64,000 bases of DNA, from contig JAGIAH010000004.1 of assembly GCA_017744915.1 (NCBI GenBank), positions 186,001-250,000 on the forward strand, written 5' to 3'. The first letter of the stretch is position 1. Each line of letters starts with the position of its first letter. A program made the translations under genes and the position numbers. The stretch comes from Agrobacterium tumefaciens (GTDB taxonomy: Bacteria > Pseudomonadota > Alphaproteobacteria > Rhizobiales > Rhizobiaceae). Shown piece by piece: positions 15,539 to 25,109 of this stretch. A model generated the notes under the pieces. That model was not told the origin of the DNA and did not search any database. It saw nothing but the letters and a program-made list of their open reading frames with translations.

Positions 15539-16249
15539 TCAGATCGATTTCAGCGAAACACGCTTTTCAAGCTCGTCCGCCTGTTCTTTACGTTCACTGT
15601 ATCGGTCTGTCAGATAGCTTGAAGCGTCACGCGTCAGCAGCGTGAATTTTACCAGTTCCTCGCAGACATCCACCACGCGGTCGTAATAGGATGATGGCTT
15701 CATCCGACCGTCCGCGTCGAATTCCTGATAAGCTCTGGCCACCGAGGACTGATTGGGAATGGTGATCATCCGCATCCATCTGCCGAGAATACGCATCTGG
15801 TTCACGGCGTTGAAGGACTGGCTGCCGCCGGATACTTCCATGATGGCTAGCGTCTTGCCCTGCGTCGGCCGGACCGATCCGACTGCCAGCGGAATCCAGT
15901 CGATCTGCGCTTTCATGATGCCGGTCATCGCCCCATGGCGTTCCGGGCTTACCCACACCTGTCCTTCCGACCATTGTGAGAGATCGCGCAGTTCCTGCAC
16001 CTTGGCATGGCTGGATGGCGCTTCATCGGGCAAAGGCAGGCCTTTCGGATCGAATATCCGAACCTCGCATCCGAGCCGTTCGAGCAGCCGTCCGGCTTCG
16101 AAAGCAAGCAGACGGCTATAGGAAACCTCACGCAGCGAGCCATAGAGGATCAGGATGCGCGGCCTGTGGGTTGAGAAAGCCGGACGCAGCGCATCCGGAT
16201 CAATTCCGTGCAGATGCTGGGCCTGCAATGCGGGGAACGTATCAGGCAA
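15539..16249 (-). CDS. arsH: ArsH NADPH-dependent FMN reductase
   Basis: A 236-residue flavoprotein of the ArsH family, which oxidises trivalent organoarsenicals and protects against arsenic stress. Motifs include [19 protein letters not shown] (FMN phosphate loop), [37 protein letters not shown] and the [21 protein letters not shown] segment. A TTG at 16249 is taken as start. It overlaps the arsC stop codon by 8 nt, has AAGGAA upstream and gives the usual family length. The nearest in-frame ATG lies deep inside arsC. It is the last gene of the ars operon. Confidence 0.88.
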   Translation of the reverse strand: MPDTFPALQAQHLHGIDPDALRPAFSTHRPRILILYGSLREVSYSRLLAFEAGRLLERLGCEVRIFDPKGLPLPDEAPSSHAKVQELRDLSQWSEGQVWVSPERHGAMTGIMKAQIDWIPLAVGSVRPTQGKTLAIMEVSGGSQSFNAVNQMRILGRWMRMITIPNQSSVARAYQEFDADGRMKPSSYYDRVVDVCEELVKFTLLTRDASSYLTDRYSERKEQADELEKRVSLKSI

Positions 16250-16670
16250 TGCGTTTTCCTTCCCCGTCGAGAACCTGCTCACCATCCTCCTTGAAGAACG
16301 GCCCCTTGAAAGTGTCGGGCAATATATCCAGCACGGCTTCGGAAGGTCGGGCAAGCCTGGTGCCGAGCGGCGTCACGACGAAGGGGCGATTTATCAGGAT
16401 CGGCGTTTGGATCATCGCATCGAGCAGCTGATCGTCGCTCAGATCCGTATTGTCGAGACCAAGTTCGGCATAGGGTGTCCCCTTCACCCGTATGGCCCCG
16501 CGCACGCTCAGGCCCGCATCGGAGATCATCCTTGCAAGGTATTCGCGCGTTGGCGGCTGCTGCAGATATTCGATCACGGTCGGTTCGATCCCCGCCGCGC
16601 GGATCAGCGCCAGCGTGTTGCGGGAAGTCCCGCAGGACGGGTTGTGATAGATCGTGGCGTCCATGCTCAT
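16242..16670 (-). CDS. arsC: Arsenate reductase, glutaredoxin-dependent ArsC type
   Basis: A 142-residue enzyme reducing arsenate to arsenite with glutathione and glutaredoxin. The active-site Cys is in [13 protein letters not shown] at residue 13. Arg residues needed for arsenate binding are visible in [16 protein letters not shown]. Length and fold fit the E. coli ArsC/Spx group. The start overlaps the acr3 stop as ATGA. It differs in fold from the second arsenate reductase two genes upstream, so this operon carries both reductase classes. Confidence 0.95.
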   Translation of the reverse strand: MSMDATIYHNPSCGTSRNTLALIRAAGIEPTVIEYLQQPPTREYLARMISDAGLSVRGAIRVKGTPYAELGLDNTDLSDDQLLDAMIQTPILINRPFVVTPLGTRLARPSEAVLDILPDTFKGPFFKEDGEQVLDGEGKRIA

Positions 16671-17722
16671 TGCCTTTCTGTCAGTATCGTTCGGGAAACA
16701 GCGGGCGCAGCCTCATACCAGTCCTTCGAGCGGTTCACGATCCAGACGACCGAAAGCATGACCGGGACTTCGATGAGGACGCCGACGACGGTTGCCAGCG
16801 CCGCACCGGACTGAAGGCCGAACAGGCTGATGGCGGCCGCGACCGCAAGTTCGAAAAAGTTGCTGGCGCCGATCAGAGCCGATGGGCCGGCAACGCAGTG
16901 CCTTTCACCGGTCATCCGGTTGAGAAGATAGGCAAGCCCCGAATTCAGGTAGACCTGAATCAGGATCGGGATGGCGAGCAGGCCGATGACGGCCGGCTGG
17001 GCGATAATCTGCTCCCCCTGAAAGGCGAAAAGAAGAACCAGCGTCGCAAGCAGCGCCACCAGCGAGACCGGCTGCAGCCTTGCGAGAAAACGATCCAGTA
17101 TCGCTGTGCCGTTAGCCATGAGCCGGCTCCTAATGAGCTGCGCGAGGATGACCGGCACGACAATATAAAGCGCAACAGAGAGAATGAGCGTGTCCCACGG
17201 AACGGTGATGGCCGAAAGGCCAAGCAGCAGACCGACGATCGGCGCAAACGCCACGACCATGATCGCATCGTTGAGTGCGACCTGCGACAGCGTGAACAGC
17301 GGCTCCCCGCGGGTAAGATTGCTCCAGACGAAGACCATGGCGGTGCATGGCGCAGCGGCAAGGATGATCAGCCCTGCGATATAGGAATCGATCTGCTGTG
17401 CCGGAAGATACGGGCGGAACAGCCAGCCGATAAAAAACCAGCCCAATATCGCCATCGAGAACGGCTTGACGGCCCAGTTGATGAACAGGGTCACGCCGAT
17501 GCCGCGCCAGAATGCGCCGACCTGCGAAAGAGAGCGAAAATCGATTTTCAGCAGCATCGGAATGATCATAAGCCAGATCAGCACCGCGACCGGAATATTC
17601 ACCCTGGCGATCTCGGCCGCGGCAATGAGCTGAAAGAGGCCGGGCATCAGATGGCCGAGCGCAACACCGACGATGATGCACAGAAACACCCAGACGGTCA
17701 GATAACGTTCGAAGACAGACAT
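16667..17722 (-). CDS. acr3: Acr3-type arsenite efflux permease
   Basis: A 351-residue inner-membrane protein with ten hydrophobic helices. It carries the Acr3 signatures MLLKIDFRSL near residue 60, ILAAAPCTAMVFVWSNLTRGEP with the essential Cys at about residue 130, and the late GASNFFELAVA motif. It exports As(OH)3 driven by the proton gradient. It shares one base of the start codon with the stop of the upstream arsC-type gene (TGATG). No ArsA ATPase or ArsD is present. Confidence 0.95.
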   Translation of the reverse strand: MSVFERYLTVWVFLCIIVGVALGHLMPGLFQLIAAAEIARVNIPVAVLIWLMIIPMLLKIDFRSLSQVGAFWRGIGVTLFINWAVKPFSMAILGWFFIGWLFRPYLPAQQIDSYIAGLIILAAAPCTAMVFVWSNLTRGEPLFTLSQVALNDAIMVVAFAPIVGLLLGLSAITVPWDTLILSVALYIVVPVILAQLIRSRLMANGTAILDRFLARLQPVSLVALLATLVLLFAFQGEQIIAQPAVIGLLAIPILIQVYLNSGLAYLLNRMTGERHCVAGPSALIGASNFFELAVAAAISLFGLQSGAALATVVGVLIEVPVMLSVVWIVNRSKDWYEAAPAVSRTILTERQ

Positions 17723-18249
17723 CAGGCGGGGTTTCCCTGCGGCGCCGTTGCGCCTTCCATGGCACCGATATTATGCAGCCTCGTTTCGAGCGCCATGCGG
17801 TCGATGGATTGCAGCGGCAGGCTGACGAAAGCCGTGATCCTGTTCTTGAGGAAACGGGCGGCCTGAGCGAAGGCGCGTTGAATCTCAACCTCCGAGCCGA
17901 CGATGGCTGCGGGATCCTCGATCCCCCAATGGGCCGTCATCGGATGGCCGATCCAGACGGGGCAGGCTTCGCCGGCGGCGCTGTCACACACCGTGAAGAT
18001 GAAGTCCATCTGCGGCGCATCGGGTCCGGCAAACTCGTCCCAGCTCTTCGAGGTGAAACCGCTCGACGGATAACCCAGCGCCGCCAGTTCCTTCAGGGCG
18101 TGAGGGTTCACTTTTCCCTTCGGCTGGCTGCCGGCCGAATAGGCATTGAACCGCCCCTCACCTTCCTTGGCGAGAATGGATTCGGCAAGAATGGAACGGG
18201 CGGAATTGCCGGTGCACAGAAAGAGGACGTTGTAGATCTTTTCGGTCAT
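17722..18249 (-). CDS. arsC: Arsenate reductase, low-molecular-weight phosphatase type
   Basis: A 175-residue enzyme of the LMW protein-tyrosine-phosphatase fold. The P-loop C-x5-R is FLCTGNSARS with Cys12. The second catalytic region FTVCDSAAGEACPVW carries Cys residues of the thioredoxin-coupled triple-cysteine relay. The start is at 18249, after arsR. The C-terminal 30 residues (LETRLHNIGAMEGATAPQGNPA) are longer than in the S. aureus enzyme. It works in parallel with the glutaredoxin-type ArsC downstream to feed arsenite to Acr3. Confidence 0.92.
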   Translation of the reverse strand: MTEKIYNVLFLCTGNSARSILAESILAKEGEGRFNAYSAGSQPKGKVNPHALKELAALGYPSSGFTSKSWDEFAGPDAPQMDFIFTVCDSAAGEACPVWIGHPMTAHWGIEDPAAIVGSEVEIQRAFAQAARFLKNRITAFVSLPLQSIDRMALETRLHNIGAMEGATAPQGNPA

Positions 18250-18290
18250 GGTGTTGGTCCGTGGTTAGATCGTTGGCCTGATGGCGCTCA

Positions 18291-18641
18291 TCACGCCTCC
18301 GCCTCCGCGCAGCAGCAGGGTGTGAGTTCGGCGATCAACGGAGCGCAAAGCTCGGTCGCTCCGCCGCAGCAATCCTTCAGCAGAAACAGGGTCAGCGCGC
18401 GCAGCCCCTCGAGGTCGGCGCGATAGATGATCGACCGGCTTTGCCGCTCGCTCTTGACCAGCCCTGCCCGCGCAAGCGTGGCAAGATGCGCCGACATCGT
18501 GTTCTGCGGAACGTCGATGAGGCGCGCAAGCTCACCGGCCGGAATGCCGTCTGGCTCGTGCTGCACGAGACGCCGGAAGGTTTCCAGCCGGGTGGATTGG
18601 GCGAGAGCGCTGAGCGCTGTTATTGCACTAATGTTATCCAT
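18291..18641 (-). CDS. arsR: ArsR-family arsenite-responsive repressor
   Basis: A 116-residue winged-helix repressor. The DNA-recognition helix is in IDVPQNTMSAHLATLARAGLV, followed by the wing RQSRSIIYRADLEG. The C-terminus is unusually rich in cysteine (DCCGG, C, then PCCCAEAEA), a probable As(III) or Sb(III) site distinct from the classical C-V-C-D-L motif of plasmid ArsR. It is the first gene of arsR-arsC-acr3-arsC-arsH. A perfect 8-8-8 dyad overlaps its start codon, consistent with autorepression. Confidence 0.92.
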   Translation of the reverse strand: MDNISAITALSALAQSTRLETFRRLVQHEPDGIPAGELARLIDVPQNTMSAHLATLARAGLVKSERQSRSIIYRADLEGLRALTLFLLKDCCGGATELCAPLIAELTPCCCAEAEA

Positions 18642-18663
18642 ATATCCAGAATAATGGATATAT
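18640..18663 (-). promoter_or_regulatory. arsR: ArsR operator candidate
   Basis: A perfect inverted repeat ATATATCC, 8 bp, GGATATAT covers the start codon of arsR and the bases just before it. AT-rich dyads next to the start are typical for ArsR/SmtB repressors. Its position means binding would block both initiation of transcription close by and the ars transcript as a whole. Confidence 0.65.
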
Positions 18664-18776
18664 TGAGCATGTCAACGACTAAGCCCTACCCTTGAAAAAC
18701 TTCGGAGTAAATTTGAGACAAGGAATATAAATAACTTAATATAAATCAATATATAATGATAGTTTTATAATGTGAT

Positions 18777-20558
18777 TTAGAGCTCTCCGGAAGCCTCCCG
18801 GCGCCTCAGATCGAGCTCTTCACTATAACGCCTCAGCGTGTGGCTTTCAGTAAGAAGGCCGACGGGACGGTTTTCGATCTTGTCATTGACGACGACCAGC
18901 GCTTCGCTTTCCGCCGCGTCGAAGGCTGCGGCTGCCTGACGGGCATTCATGTTCGGCAGCAATATATCGCTCTTGTAGTGCAGATAGGTTTCGAGGCTGA
19001 TCTTGCTGGGGTCGCGATCCATCGGGTCGGCATAGATTTCCGGCACGAGCACGATGCCGGCATATCGCCCGTCATCATGGGTCATGATCACCCGTTGCGT
19101 CGAACCGAGCGGGAACTTCTCCTTGAAGGCCGGAAGCCCCATGCTGACATTGGCCTTGCGTATATCGGCGCGCATCATCTTGCCCACCGTCAGGTCGCGG
19201 ATCCAGCCGATATCATGGGCGCTGCGAATGCTCTCGCCGCGCAGGTGAAAACGCCAGGTCGCGAAGGAGTAACCGAAGGTGGTGCGCACCACCAGCGAGG
19301 TGGTGATGACGGCGGCCAGCACAAGCGCCGTGATCTGGAAGTCGCCGGTCAATTCCAGCGCCAGAAACGTCATCGTCAGCGGTCCGCCAATGATGGCGGC
19401 GGCAAAGGCGCTCATGCCGATCACGGCATAAACGATGGGCGCCGTCGAACCGTAGCCGATATAGGGTGCGCAAAGCGCGAAGATCTTGCCGAGCAGCGAG
19501 CCCATGAACAGCGAAGCGAAAAACAGGCCGCCGCGGAAATTCGAACCGATGGAAATGGCGCTGGCCGCCGCCTTCAAAAGGAACAACCCGGCCAGCCCGT
19601 AGATCGTCAATTCGGTATCGATATTAAGATGCAGCGCGCCATGGCCGCTCGACAGTACCTGCGGCGAAATCAGCGCCAGCCCGCCGACAAACACACCGCC
19701 GATGGTGGGACGCAGCCAGCCGGGAATCGCACTCTTGCGCGCCGTTTCCTCGATGAAAGATACCGCCTGCATCAGCACGATGCCGATGGCGGCGCAAACG
19801 ACGCCGAGGAAGATGGCGGGCACATAATCCGCCGGCGTTACCCGGCTGGCGTCGACAATATCGATCGAGATGCCGTGGCCGCCGATAAGCCCGATGACGG
19901 TGGTCGCAACCAATGCAGAGACGATGAGCGGCGCAAGCGTCACGACCGTATAGGTGCCAATGATGAGTTCGATGGCGTAGAACGCCCCCGTCAGAGGCGC
20001 GTTGAAGGCCGCGGCGATCGCACCCGCAGCGCCACAGCCGACGAGGATGCGCATGTCCCCTCGCCTCAGCTTCAGCTTGATGCCGATCTTGGAGGCGACG
20101 CCGCTGGCGATCTGCGTATAACCCGCCTCCAGCCCGACGGAAGCGCCGAAACCATTGGAAACGATGTTCTGCACGCAGACGATGATGCTGTCCGTCAGCG
20201 ACAGGCGGCCGCCATGCAGCGCATTCGCCTCGATCGGGTCGACCATGGGTTTCTTGCGCGTCTTCGACAGGATGAAGATGATGAGGCCGAGCACGATGCC
20301 GCCGATGATCGGCCCGGCGAGCACGATCCACCCGGACAGGTCGCTGCTGCTCAGCCGCTCGACGCCGAAGACGAGCACATGCAGCGCCGTGCTCAAGGCC
20401 CCGATCAGCGCCACCAGAAGGCCCGCCGCAATACCGATGAAGACGGCGAGGACCACCAGCCCAAGTTCACCGCGCCGGAACATGGCGCGCAACCGGCTGG
20501 CGCGCAGATTGTCGAAGAAGCTCGCCATACTGGGTGCACGGAAAGGCCTGGTCGACAT
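18777..20558 (-). CDS. ClC-family chloride channel/antiporter with C-terminal CBS domains
   Basis: A 593-residue membrane protein. About eleven hydrophobic helices cover residues 30-430. The ion-path motifs are modified: the usual G-[KR]-E-G-P appears as GASVGLEAG, keeping the gating Glu, and the last motif reads GSNFRGGLFFASLFMGS. Residues about 450-580 contain two CBS units (VGKMMRADIRKA and VVVNDKIENRPVGLLTESHTLRRYSEE), which could bind adenine nucleotides. It moves chloride, perhaps in exchange for protons. It is read in the same direction as arsR but 135 AT-rich bases separate them, so it is probably not part of the ars operon. Confidence 0.88.
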   Translation of the reverse strand: MSTRPFRAPSMASFFDNLRASRLRAMFRRGELGLVVLAVFIGIAAGLLVALIGALSTALHVLVFGVERLSSSDLSGWIVLAGPIIGGIVLGLIIFILSKTRKKPMVDPIEANALHGGRLSLTDSIIVCVQNIVSNGFGASVGLEAGYTQIASGVASKIGIKLKLRRGDMRILVGCGAAGAIAAAFNAPLTGAFYAIELIIGTYTVVTLAPLIVSALVATTVIGLIGGHGISIDIVDASRVTPADYVPAIFLGVVCAAIGIVLMQAVSFIEETARKSAIPGWLRPTIGGVFVGGLALISPQVLSSGHGALHLNIDTELTIYGLAGLFLLKAAASAISIGSNFRGGLFFASLFMGSLLGKIFALCAPYIGYGSTAPIVYAVIGMSAFAAAIIGGPLTMTFLALELTGDFQITALVLAAVITTSLVVRTTFGYSFATWRFHLRGESIRSAHDIGWIRDLTVGKMMRADIRKANVSMGLPAFKEKFPLGSTQRVIMTHDDGRYAGIVLVPEIYADPMDRDPSKISLETYLHYKSDILLPNMNARQAAAAFDAAESEALVVVNDKIENRPVGLLTESHTLRRYSEELDLRRREASGEL

Positions 20559-20659
20559 GCTATTCCTTTTCAGGCGGCGTCAAAGCGCGACGCGCCTTTC
20601 CTTTGTTGCTCCAAGGCATGTCCTGGTCCCCAAGCGGAAACCACTTTCGCAAGACAGGC

Positions 20660-21484
20660 TCAGGGCGTTTCGATCTCGACTTCGAAACGCATCTGGTCGT
20701 AAGCCGGCTCAACGTGGTCCGGCGTCTCACGCATCACCGTGTCATAATCGAGCGGAATATGCATATGGGTCAAGATCGCCCGTTTGGGGGCGAATGTCTC
20801 GATCCAGCCGAGCGCCTGTTCCAGCGAAAGATGGCTGGGGTGATAACGGTGCTGCAGCGCGTCGATGACGAGGACATCGAGGCCGGCAAGCCTGGGCAGG
20901 CTTTCCGCCGGAAAATCGCTGACATCGGTGCAATAGGCGACGTCACCAATGCGGAAGCCAAGCGAATGCACGTCGCCATGCTGCTGCATATGCACATTGA
21001 AGGGGATCGACCCGCCTGCCCCGTTTATGACGACCGGAGCGTTGATATCGCCGATGATCCGCGGTTCGACGATCGGCGGATAGCTGCTGCCGGGCGGTGT
21101 TTCCAGGCAATAGGCGAAACCGTCCTTTATGCGCGCCATGGTGACGGGGTCGGCATAGATAGGGATACGGCCTTGCTGAAGGGCGAAATAGATACGCAGA
21201 TCATCGATGCCGTGCAGATGGTCGGCATGGGCATGGGTGTAAAGCACGGCATCCACCGCCTCCACCTTTGCGGCGATCATCTGCTCGCGAAAATCCGGGC
21301 CGGTGTCGATGACGACGGTGGTCTTGCCGCCATCCGGGCCGATCTGCTCCACCATGAAGGCCGTGCGCGTGCGCCGGTTCTTCGGGTTTTCGGGATCGCA
21401 GGCGCCCCAGTCGCCGTTGATGCGCGGCACGCCGGGCGACGACGCGCATCCGAGAACCGTGAAGCGGCGACGGTAACTTGTCAC
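20660..21484 (-). CDS. MBL-fold metallohydrolase, PhnP-like
   Basis: A 274-residue metallo-beta-lactamase-fold enzyme. The metal motif is YTHAHADHLHGIDDLR at about residue 85. Further ligands are in QQHGDVHSLGFR, YCTDVSDFP and a final LTHMHIPLDYD. The N-terminal FTVLGCASSPGVPRINGDWGACDP is typical of PhnP-like phosphodiesterases that act on cyclic ribose phosphates or cyclic nucleotides; the true substrate is unknown. It begins 2 bp after the tatD stop codon and ends the long leftward operon. Confidence 0.88.
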   Translation of the reverse strand: MTSYRRRFTVLGCASSPGVPRINGDWGACDPENPKNRRTRTAFMVEQIGPDGGKTTVVIDTGPDFREQMIAAKVEAVDAVLYTHAHADHLHGIDDLRIYFALQQGRIPIYADPVTMARIKDGFAYCLETPPGSSYPPIVEPRIIGDINAPVVINGAGGSIPFNVHMQQHGDVHSLGFRIGDVAYCTDVSDFPAESLPRLAGLDVLVIDALQHRYHPSHLSLEQALGWIETFAPKRAILTHMHIPLDYDTVMRETPDHVEPAYDQMRFEVEIETP

Positions 21485-21486
21485 GC

Positions 21487-22269
21487 CTACACCCTTGTCA
21501 TCTTGGAAAAGCAGCGGAAGGCATTTTCGGTGGTGATTTCGGCTATGCGTTCGAAGGAAACGCCATGAACTTCAGCCAGAACCTCGGCGGTATTGACCAC
21601 ATAGGACGGCTCGTTGCGTTTGCCCCGCCAGCGCTTCGGCGCAAGATAGGGCGCGTCCGTTTCAACGAGCAGCCGGTCCAGCGGCACGGTGGCGGCGATA
21701 TCGCGGATATCCTGCGATTTCGGAAAGGTCAGAATGCCGGAAAACGACACGTAACCGCCAAGCTCGACACCGGTTTTCGCCAGGTCAGGACCGGCGGAAA
21801 AGCAATGTAGAATGAAGGGAAAGGCGCCCTTCCCGCTTTCGGCGCGCAATATAGCGGCCATGTCGTCATCAGCGCTGCGGCTGTGGATGACGAGCGGCAG
21901 CTTCGTCCTCCGCGCCGCCTCGATATGGCGGATGAGGCCGGTCTTCTGGTCTTCCGGCTTCTGCGTATCGTAGAAATAATCCAGACCCGCCTCGCCGATC
22001 GCCACGATCTTGTCGTGGCTTTCCGCCAGCCGCACCAGCTCGTCAGCGGAAATATCCAGTTCCTCGTCGGCATTGTTCGGATGCGTGCCCACCGAGCAGA
22101 AAACCGACGGATATTTCTCCGCGATCTTCAAAAGCTCCGGCAGACGGCGCACCCGAGTCGAGATCGTCACCATCTGGCTGACGCCGGAGGCATGGGCACG
22201 CGCGATGATATCGTCGCGCTCAGCCTCGAAATCGGGAAAATCCAGATGGCAATGGGTATCGATCAGCAT
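21487..22269 (-). CDS. TatD-family metal-dependent hydrolase
   Basis: A 260-residue TIM-barrel DNase-like enzyme. The metal ligands are H-x-H in MLIDTHCHLDFPDF, Glu in IGEAGLDYFYD, His in LPLVIHSRSADDD and FILHCFSAG, and Asp in LLVETDAPYLAPKRWRGKRNEP. A GTG at 22284 overlaps the metG stop, but I prefer the ATG at 22269, which lies 8 bp after GAAGG. It sits between metG and the MBL-fold gene, an order common in Rhizobiales. TatD proteins act as 3'-5' exonucleases or in D-aminoacyl-tRNA repair. Confidence 0.92.
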   Translation of the reverse strand: MLIDTHCHLDFPDFEAERDDIIARAHASGVSQMVTISTRVRRLPELLKIAEKYPSVFCSVGTHPNNADEELDISADELVRLAESHDKIVAIGEAGLDYFYDTQKPEDQKTGLIRHIEAARRTKLPLVIHSRSADDDMAAILRAESGKGAFPFILHCFSAGPDLAKTGVELGGYVSFSGILTFPKSQDIRDIAATVPLDRLLVETDAPYLAPKRWRGKRNEPSYVVNTAEVLAEVHGVSFERIAEITTENAFRCFSKMTRV

Positions 22270-22280
22270 AGCGGTCGCCT

Positions 22281-23831
22281 TCACGCTTCCGGCGCGACGT
22301 AACGCGGGAAGACCGGCTTCGGCGCTTCGAGTGGTGTGCCAGGAACCAGACGGCCCGCCTCGCCGAGCGCGGCGAAATCACGCTTGTCAGCCGGCGCCGC
22401 AACGAGGTCGAGCAGCTTCTCGCAGGAGCCCGGCATAAAGGGCTGCAACAGGATGCCGATCTGGCGCACCACTTCAGCCGTCACGTAAAGCACGGTGCCC
22501 ATACGCTCGGGATCGGTCTTCTTCAGCGCCCAGGGTTCCTGCGACGCGAAATAGCGGTCGGTTTCCGAAACGACGGCGATGATGGCGGCAAGCGCGCGAT
22601 GGATGAGCTGCTTGCCCATCTCCTCGCGGCAAAGCGCCAGCAGCCCGTCGGCGGAAGCGAGCATCGCCTTGTCTTCGTCAGTGAATGCGCCGGGTGCCGG
22701 AATCTGGCCATCGCAATTCTTGACGATCATCGACAGCGAACGGCTGGCGAGATTGCCGATACCGTTGGCGAGATCGGCATTGATGCGGGTGGCGATACCC
22801 TCTTCGCTATAGCTGCCATCCTGGCCGAAGGAGACTTCGCGCATGAAGAAATAACGGACCTGGTCGAGGCCGAAATGGGCCACCAGATTGGCCGGGTCGA
22901 CGACATTGCCGAGCGACTTCGACATCTTCTCGCCCTTGTTGAGCAGGAAGCCATGCGCATAGACCCGCTTGGGCAGTGGCAGCTTGGCGCTCATCAGGAA
23001 AGCGGGCCAGTAGACCGCGTGGAAACGAATGATGTCCTTGCCGATGATGTGCACATCGGCGGGCCAATATTTGGCGCGCGGGCCGTTCTTGTCCTCGATA
23101 TAGCCGGTGGCCGTGATGTAGTTGGTCAGCGCATCGACCCAGACATACATGACATGCTTCGGATCGTTCGGAACCTTGATGCCCCAGTCAAATGTGGTGC
23201 GGGAAATCGACAGGTCCTTGAGGCCGGATTTCACGAAGGAAATGATTTCATTGCGACGCTCGGCCGGACCGATGAAATCAGGGTTCTCCTCGTAGAGCTT
23301 CAGGAGTTTATCCTGATATTCGGAGAGCTTGAAGAAGTAGCTTTCCTCCTCCACCCATTCGACCGGTGTGCCCTGCGGCCCGTAACGAACGCCATCGGCG
23401 CGCACTTCGGTCTCGTCCTCGGCGTAATAGGCCTCGTCGCGCACGGAATACCAGCCGGCATAGCTGTCCTTGTAGATGTCGCCGCTATCAGCCATCAGGT
23501 TCCAGATATTACGCGAGGTCTCGTGGTGACGCTCTTCCGTGGTGCGGATGAAATCGTCATTCGAGGCGTTGAGCAACTTGCCCATTTCACGGAACTGGTC
23601 GGAGTTGCGCTGCGCCAGCTCTTCCGGCGAAATACCTTCCGCCCGCGCCGTCTGCTGCATCTTCTGGCCGTGTTCGTCCGTGCCGGTCAGGAAGAAAACA
23701 TCCATTCCATCCAGGCGCTGAAAGCGTGCCATGGCGTCCGTCGCAATCAACTCATAGGCATGGCCGATATGCGGCTTGCCGTTAGGATAGGAGATCGCGG
23801 TGGTGATGTAGAATGGTGTCTTGTCTGTCAT
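22281..23831 (-). CDS. metG: Methionyl-tRNA synthetase
   Basis: A 516-residue class I synthetase that charges tRNA-Met. The HIGH motif is [13 protein letters not shown] near residue 20 and the KMSKS motif is [12 protein letters not shown] at about 310. The catalytic domain lacks the four-Cys zinc knuckle seen in E. coli, so it belongs to the shorter MetRS1-type enzymes. There is no C-terminal tRNA-binding EMAP domain, and 516 residues is the usual length in Rhizobiales. It is followed directly by tatD and the MBL gene. Confidence 0.97.
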   Translation of the reverse strand: MTDKTPFYITTAISYPNGKPHIGHAYELIATDAMARFQRLDGMDVFFLTGTDEHGQKMQQTARAEGISPEELAQRNSDQFREMGKLLNASNDDFIRTTEERHHETSRNIWNLMADSGDIYKDSYAGWYSVRDEAYYAEDETEVRADGVRYGPQGTPVEWVEEESYFFKLSEYQDKLLKLYEENPDFIGPAERRNEIISFVKSGLKDLSISRTTFDWGIKVPNDPKHVMYVWVDALTNYITATGYIEDKNGPRAKYWPADVHIIGKDIIRFHAVYWPAFLMSAKLPLPKRVYAHGFLLNKGEKMSKSLGNVVDPANLVAHFGLDQVRYFFMREVSFGQDGSYSEEGIATRINADLANGIGNLASRSLSMIVKNCDGQIPAPGAFTDEDKAMLASADGLLALCREEMGKQLIHRALAAIIAVVSETDRYFASQEPWALKKTDPERMGTVLYVTAEVVRQIGILLQPFMPGSCEKLLDLVAAPADKRDFAALGEAGRLVPGTPLEAPKPVFPRYVAPEA

Positions 23832-24083
23832 GACGGTCGATCGACTTTACAGGCTGTTTTTTGGATAGACCGCTCTTAAACCATTGTTCGCAGCAGCGAA
23901 AGCGAAGAGTACCATTTTGGTAAGTTGAAAATTGCTAGGCCGCGCATACTCGTCGTCCTTGAGCAAACCCAACGCCCTAGAGATTTCAAAGGGTTGTTGA
24001 TACTCGGATTGAGCCCGAGAGTGAACCGAGTGGGCGAAACGTGTAACCAAAACAGTAGTATTGAACGTCCGCTCTTTCCGTCT
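23832..24083. other. 252-bp gap inside an otherwise compact operon
   Basis: Between holB and metG the neighbouring spacings are only a few bases, but here 252 bp carry no recognised gene. A minus-strand frame (about 23847-24050, up to 67 codons) lacks a good start and family resemblance. Small hairpins with CTCGG/CCGAG lie near 24000-24030. It may be an intergenic element, a metG leader or a degenerate gene. Confidence 0.35.
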
Positions 24084-25109
24084 TCACACGCCGCGAATAT
24101 CTTCCAGAATGGAAAGCACCATCTGTTTCTTGTCGAGATTATAAGCCTGCGCCACGGTGATGCGTTCCGAAAGCGTCGAGGAAAGCCGTGCATGTTTTTC
24201 CGCGGCCGCGATATCGCCCGCCATGGCCGCTGCCCGCGCCCGCGCCATCAGCTCTTCCGTCACATGCTCCATGAAGAAGCCGAGAACGATGTCGCCATCC
24301 TTCTGCGCCAGAACCTCGGCGAGCTTGTGCATGCGCTTGCGTGCCCCCGGCCCTTCGGCGGACATGACTTCTGCAAAGGCCTCGACAATGTCGGAGCCAC
24401 CGTAATTCATCAGCTTCAGCGCCTGCGCGACGCTACCTTTGGATGCCGCAAGCAGGTCGTCGCGCTTTTCGCCTTCGGGGCTGATGTCGAGGTGATCGAG
24501 CGCTTGCACCATGGCCGCATCGGAAAGCGGCAGGAGCCGGAGCGGCATGCAGCGCGAGCGAATGGTCGGCAGCAATTTTCCCGGCGCATGCGAAAGGACG
24601 AGGAACATCGCCCGTTTCGGCGGCTCCTCCAGTATTTTCAGGATGGCATTGGCAGCGTTGCGATTTAGATCGTCGGCGGGGTCAATGATGACGATACGCC
24701 AGTTGCCGGTGCCCGATGTCTGCGAAAAGAAATGCCCTGCCCGCCGCACCTCATCCACGGTGATGGCGGATTTGACGCGACCGGTCTTTTCATCCACCGG
24801 ACGCGTCAGATGCAGCAGATTATGCGAGGCACCGGCGGTGATCTGCCGGCTGACGAGCGATTGCGGATCGGGGTCGGCAAGAAAATCCGGTGCGGATGCA
24901 GGATCGGGATGGTTCAGCACATGATTGGCGAAACGGAAGGCGAGTGTCGCCTTGCCGATCCCCTCCGGCCCTTCGATCAGAATGGCGTGATGGCCTTTGC
25001 CGGAGCGATAGGATTGCGCAAGAAACGCTTCCGCCTCCTCATGCCCGAAAAGCCTCGTGTTCTGCTGCGGCGCGATCGCGCCGTCGAGAACGCCCTGAAC
25101 CTCACTCAT
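24084..25109 (-). CDS. holB: DNA polymerase III subunit delta'
   Basis: A 341-residue clamp-loader subunit. The nucleotide-binding region starts [25 protein letters not shown], a Walker A-like loop. The segment [45 protein letters not shown] contains the SRC-motif helix and sensor region typical of delta'. It later reads [25 protein letters not shown]. Delta' opens the beta clamp with delta and tau subunits. Its start overlaps the tmk stop by 8 nt, the classic tmk-holB pairing. Confidence 0.94.
   Translation of the reverse strand: MSEVQGVLDGAIAPQQNTRLFGHEEAEAFLAQSYRSGKGHHAILIEGPEGIGKATLAFRFANHVLNHPDPASAPDFLADPDPQSLVSRQITAGASHNLLHLTRPVDEKTGRVKSAITVDEVRRAGHFFSQTSGTGNWRIVIIDPADDLNRNAANAILKILEEPPKRAMFLVLSHAPGKLLPTIRSRCMPLRLLPLSDAAMVQALDHLDISPEGEKRDDLLAASKGSVAQALKLMNYGGSDIVEAFAEVMSAEGPGARKRMHKLAEVLAQKDGDIVLGFFMEHVTEELMARARAAAMAGDIAAAEKHARLSSTLSERITVAQAYNLDKKQMVLSILEDIRGV

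Noticed and set aside
18840..20702. 620-codon plus-strand frame opposite the ClC gene
   Set aside because: Low-complexity Arg/Asp/His translation typical of antisense frames; the ClC channel has clear helices and CBS domains.
23847..24050. 67-codon minus-strand frame in the holB-metG gap
   Set aside because: It needs a TTG start, has no ribosome site and no recognisable family; kept only as an unexplained gap.
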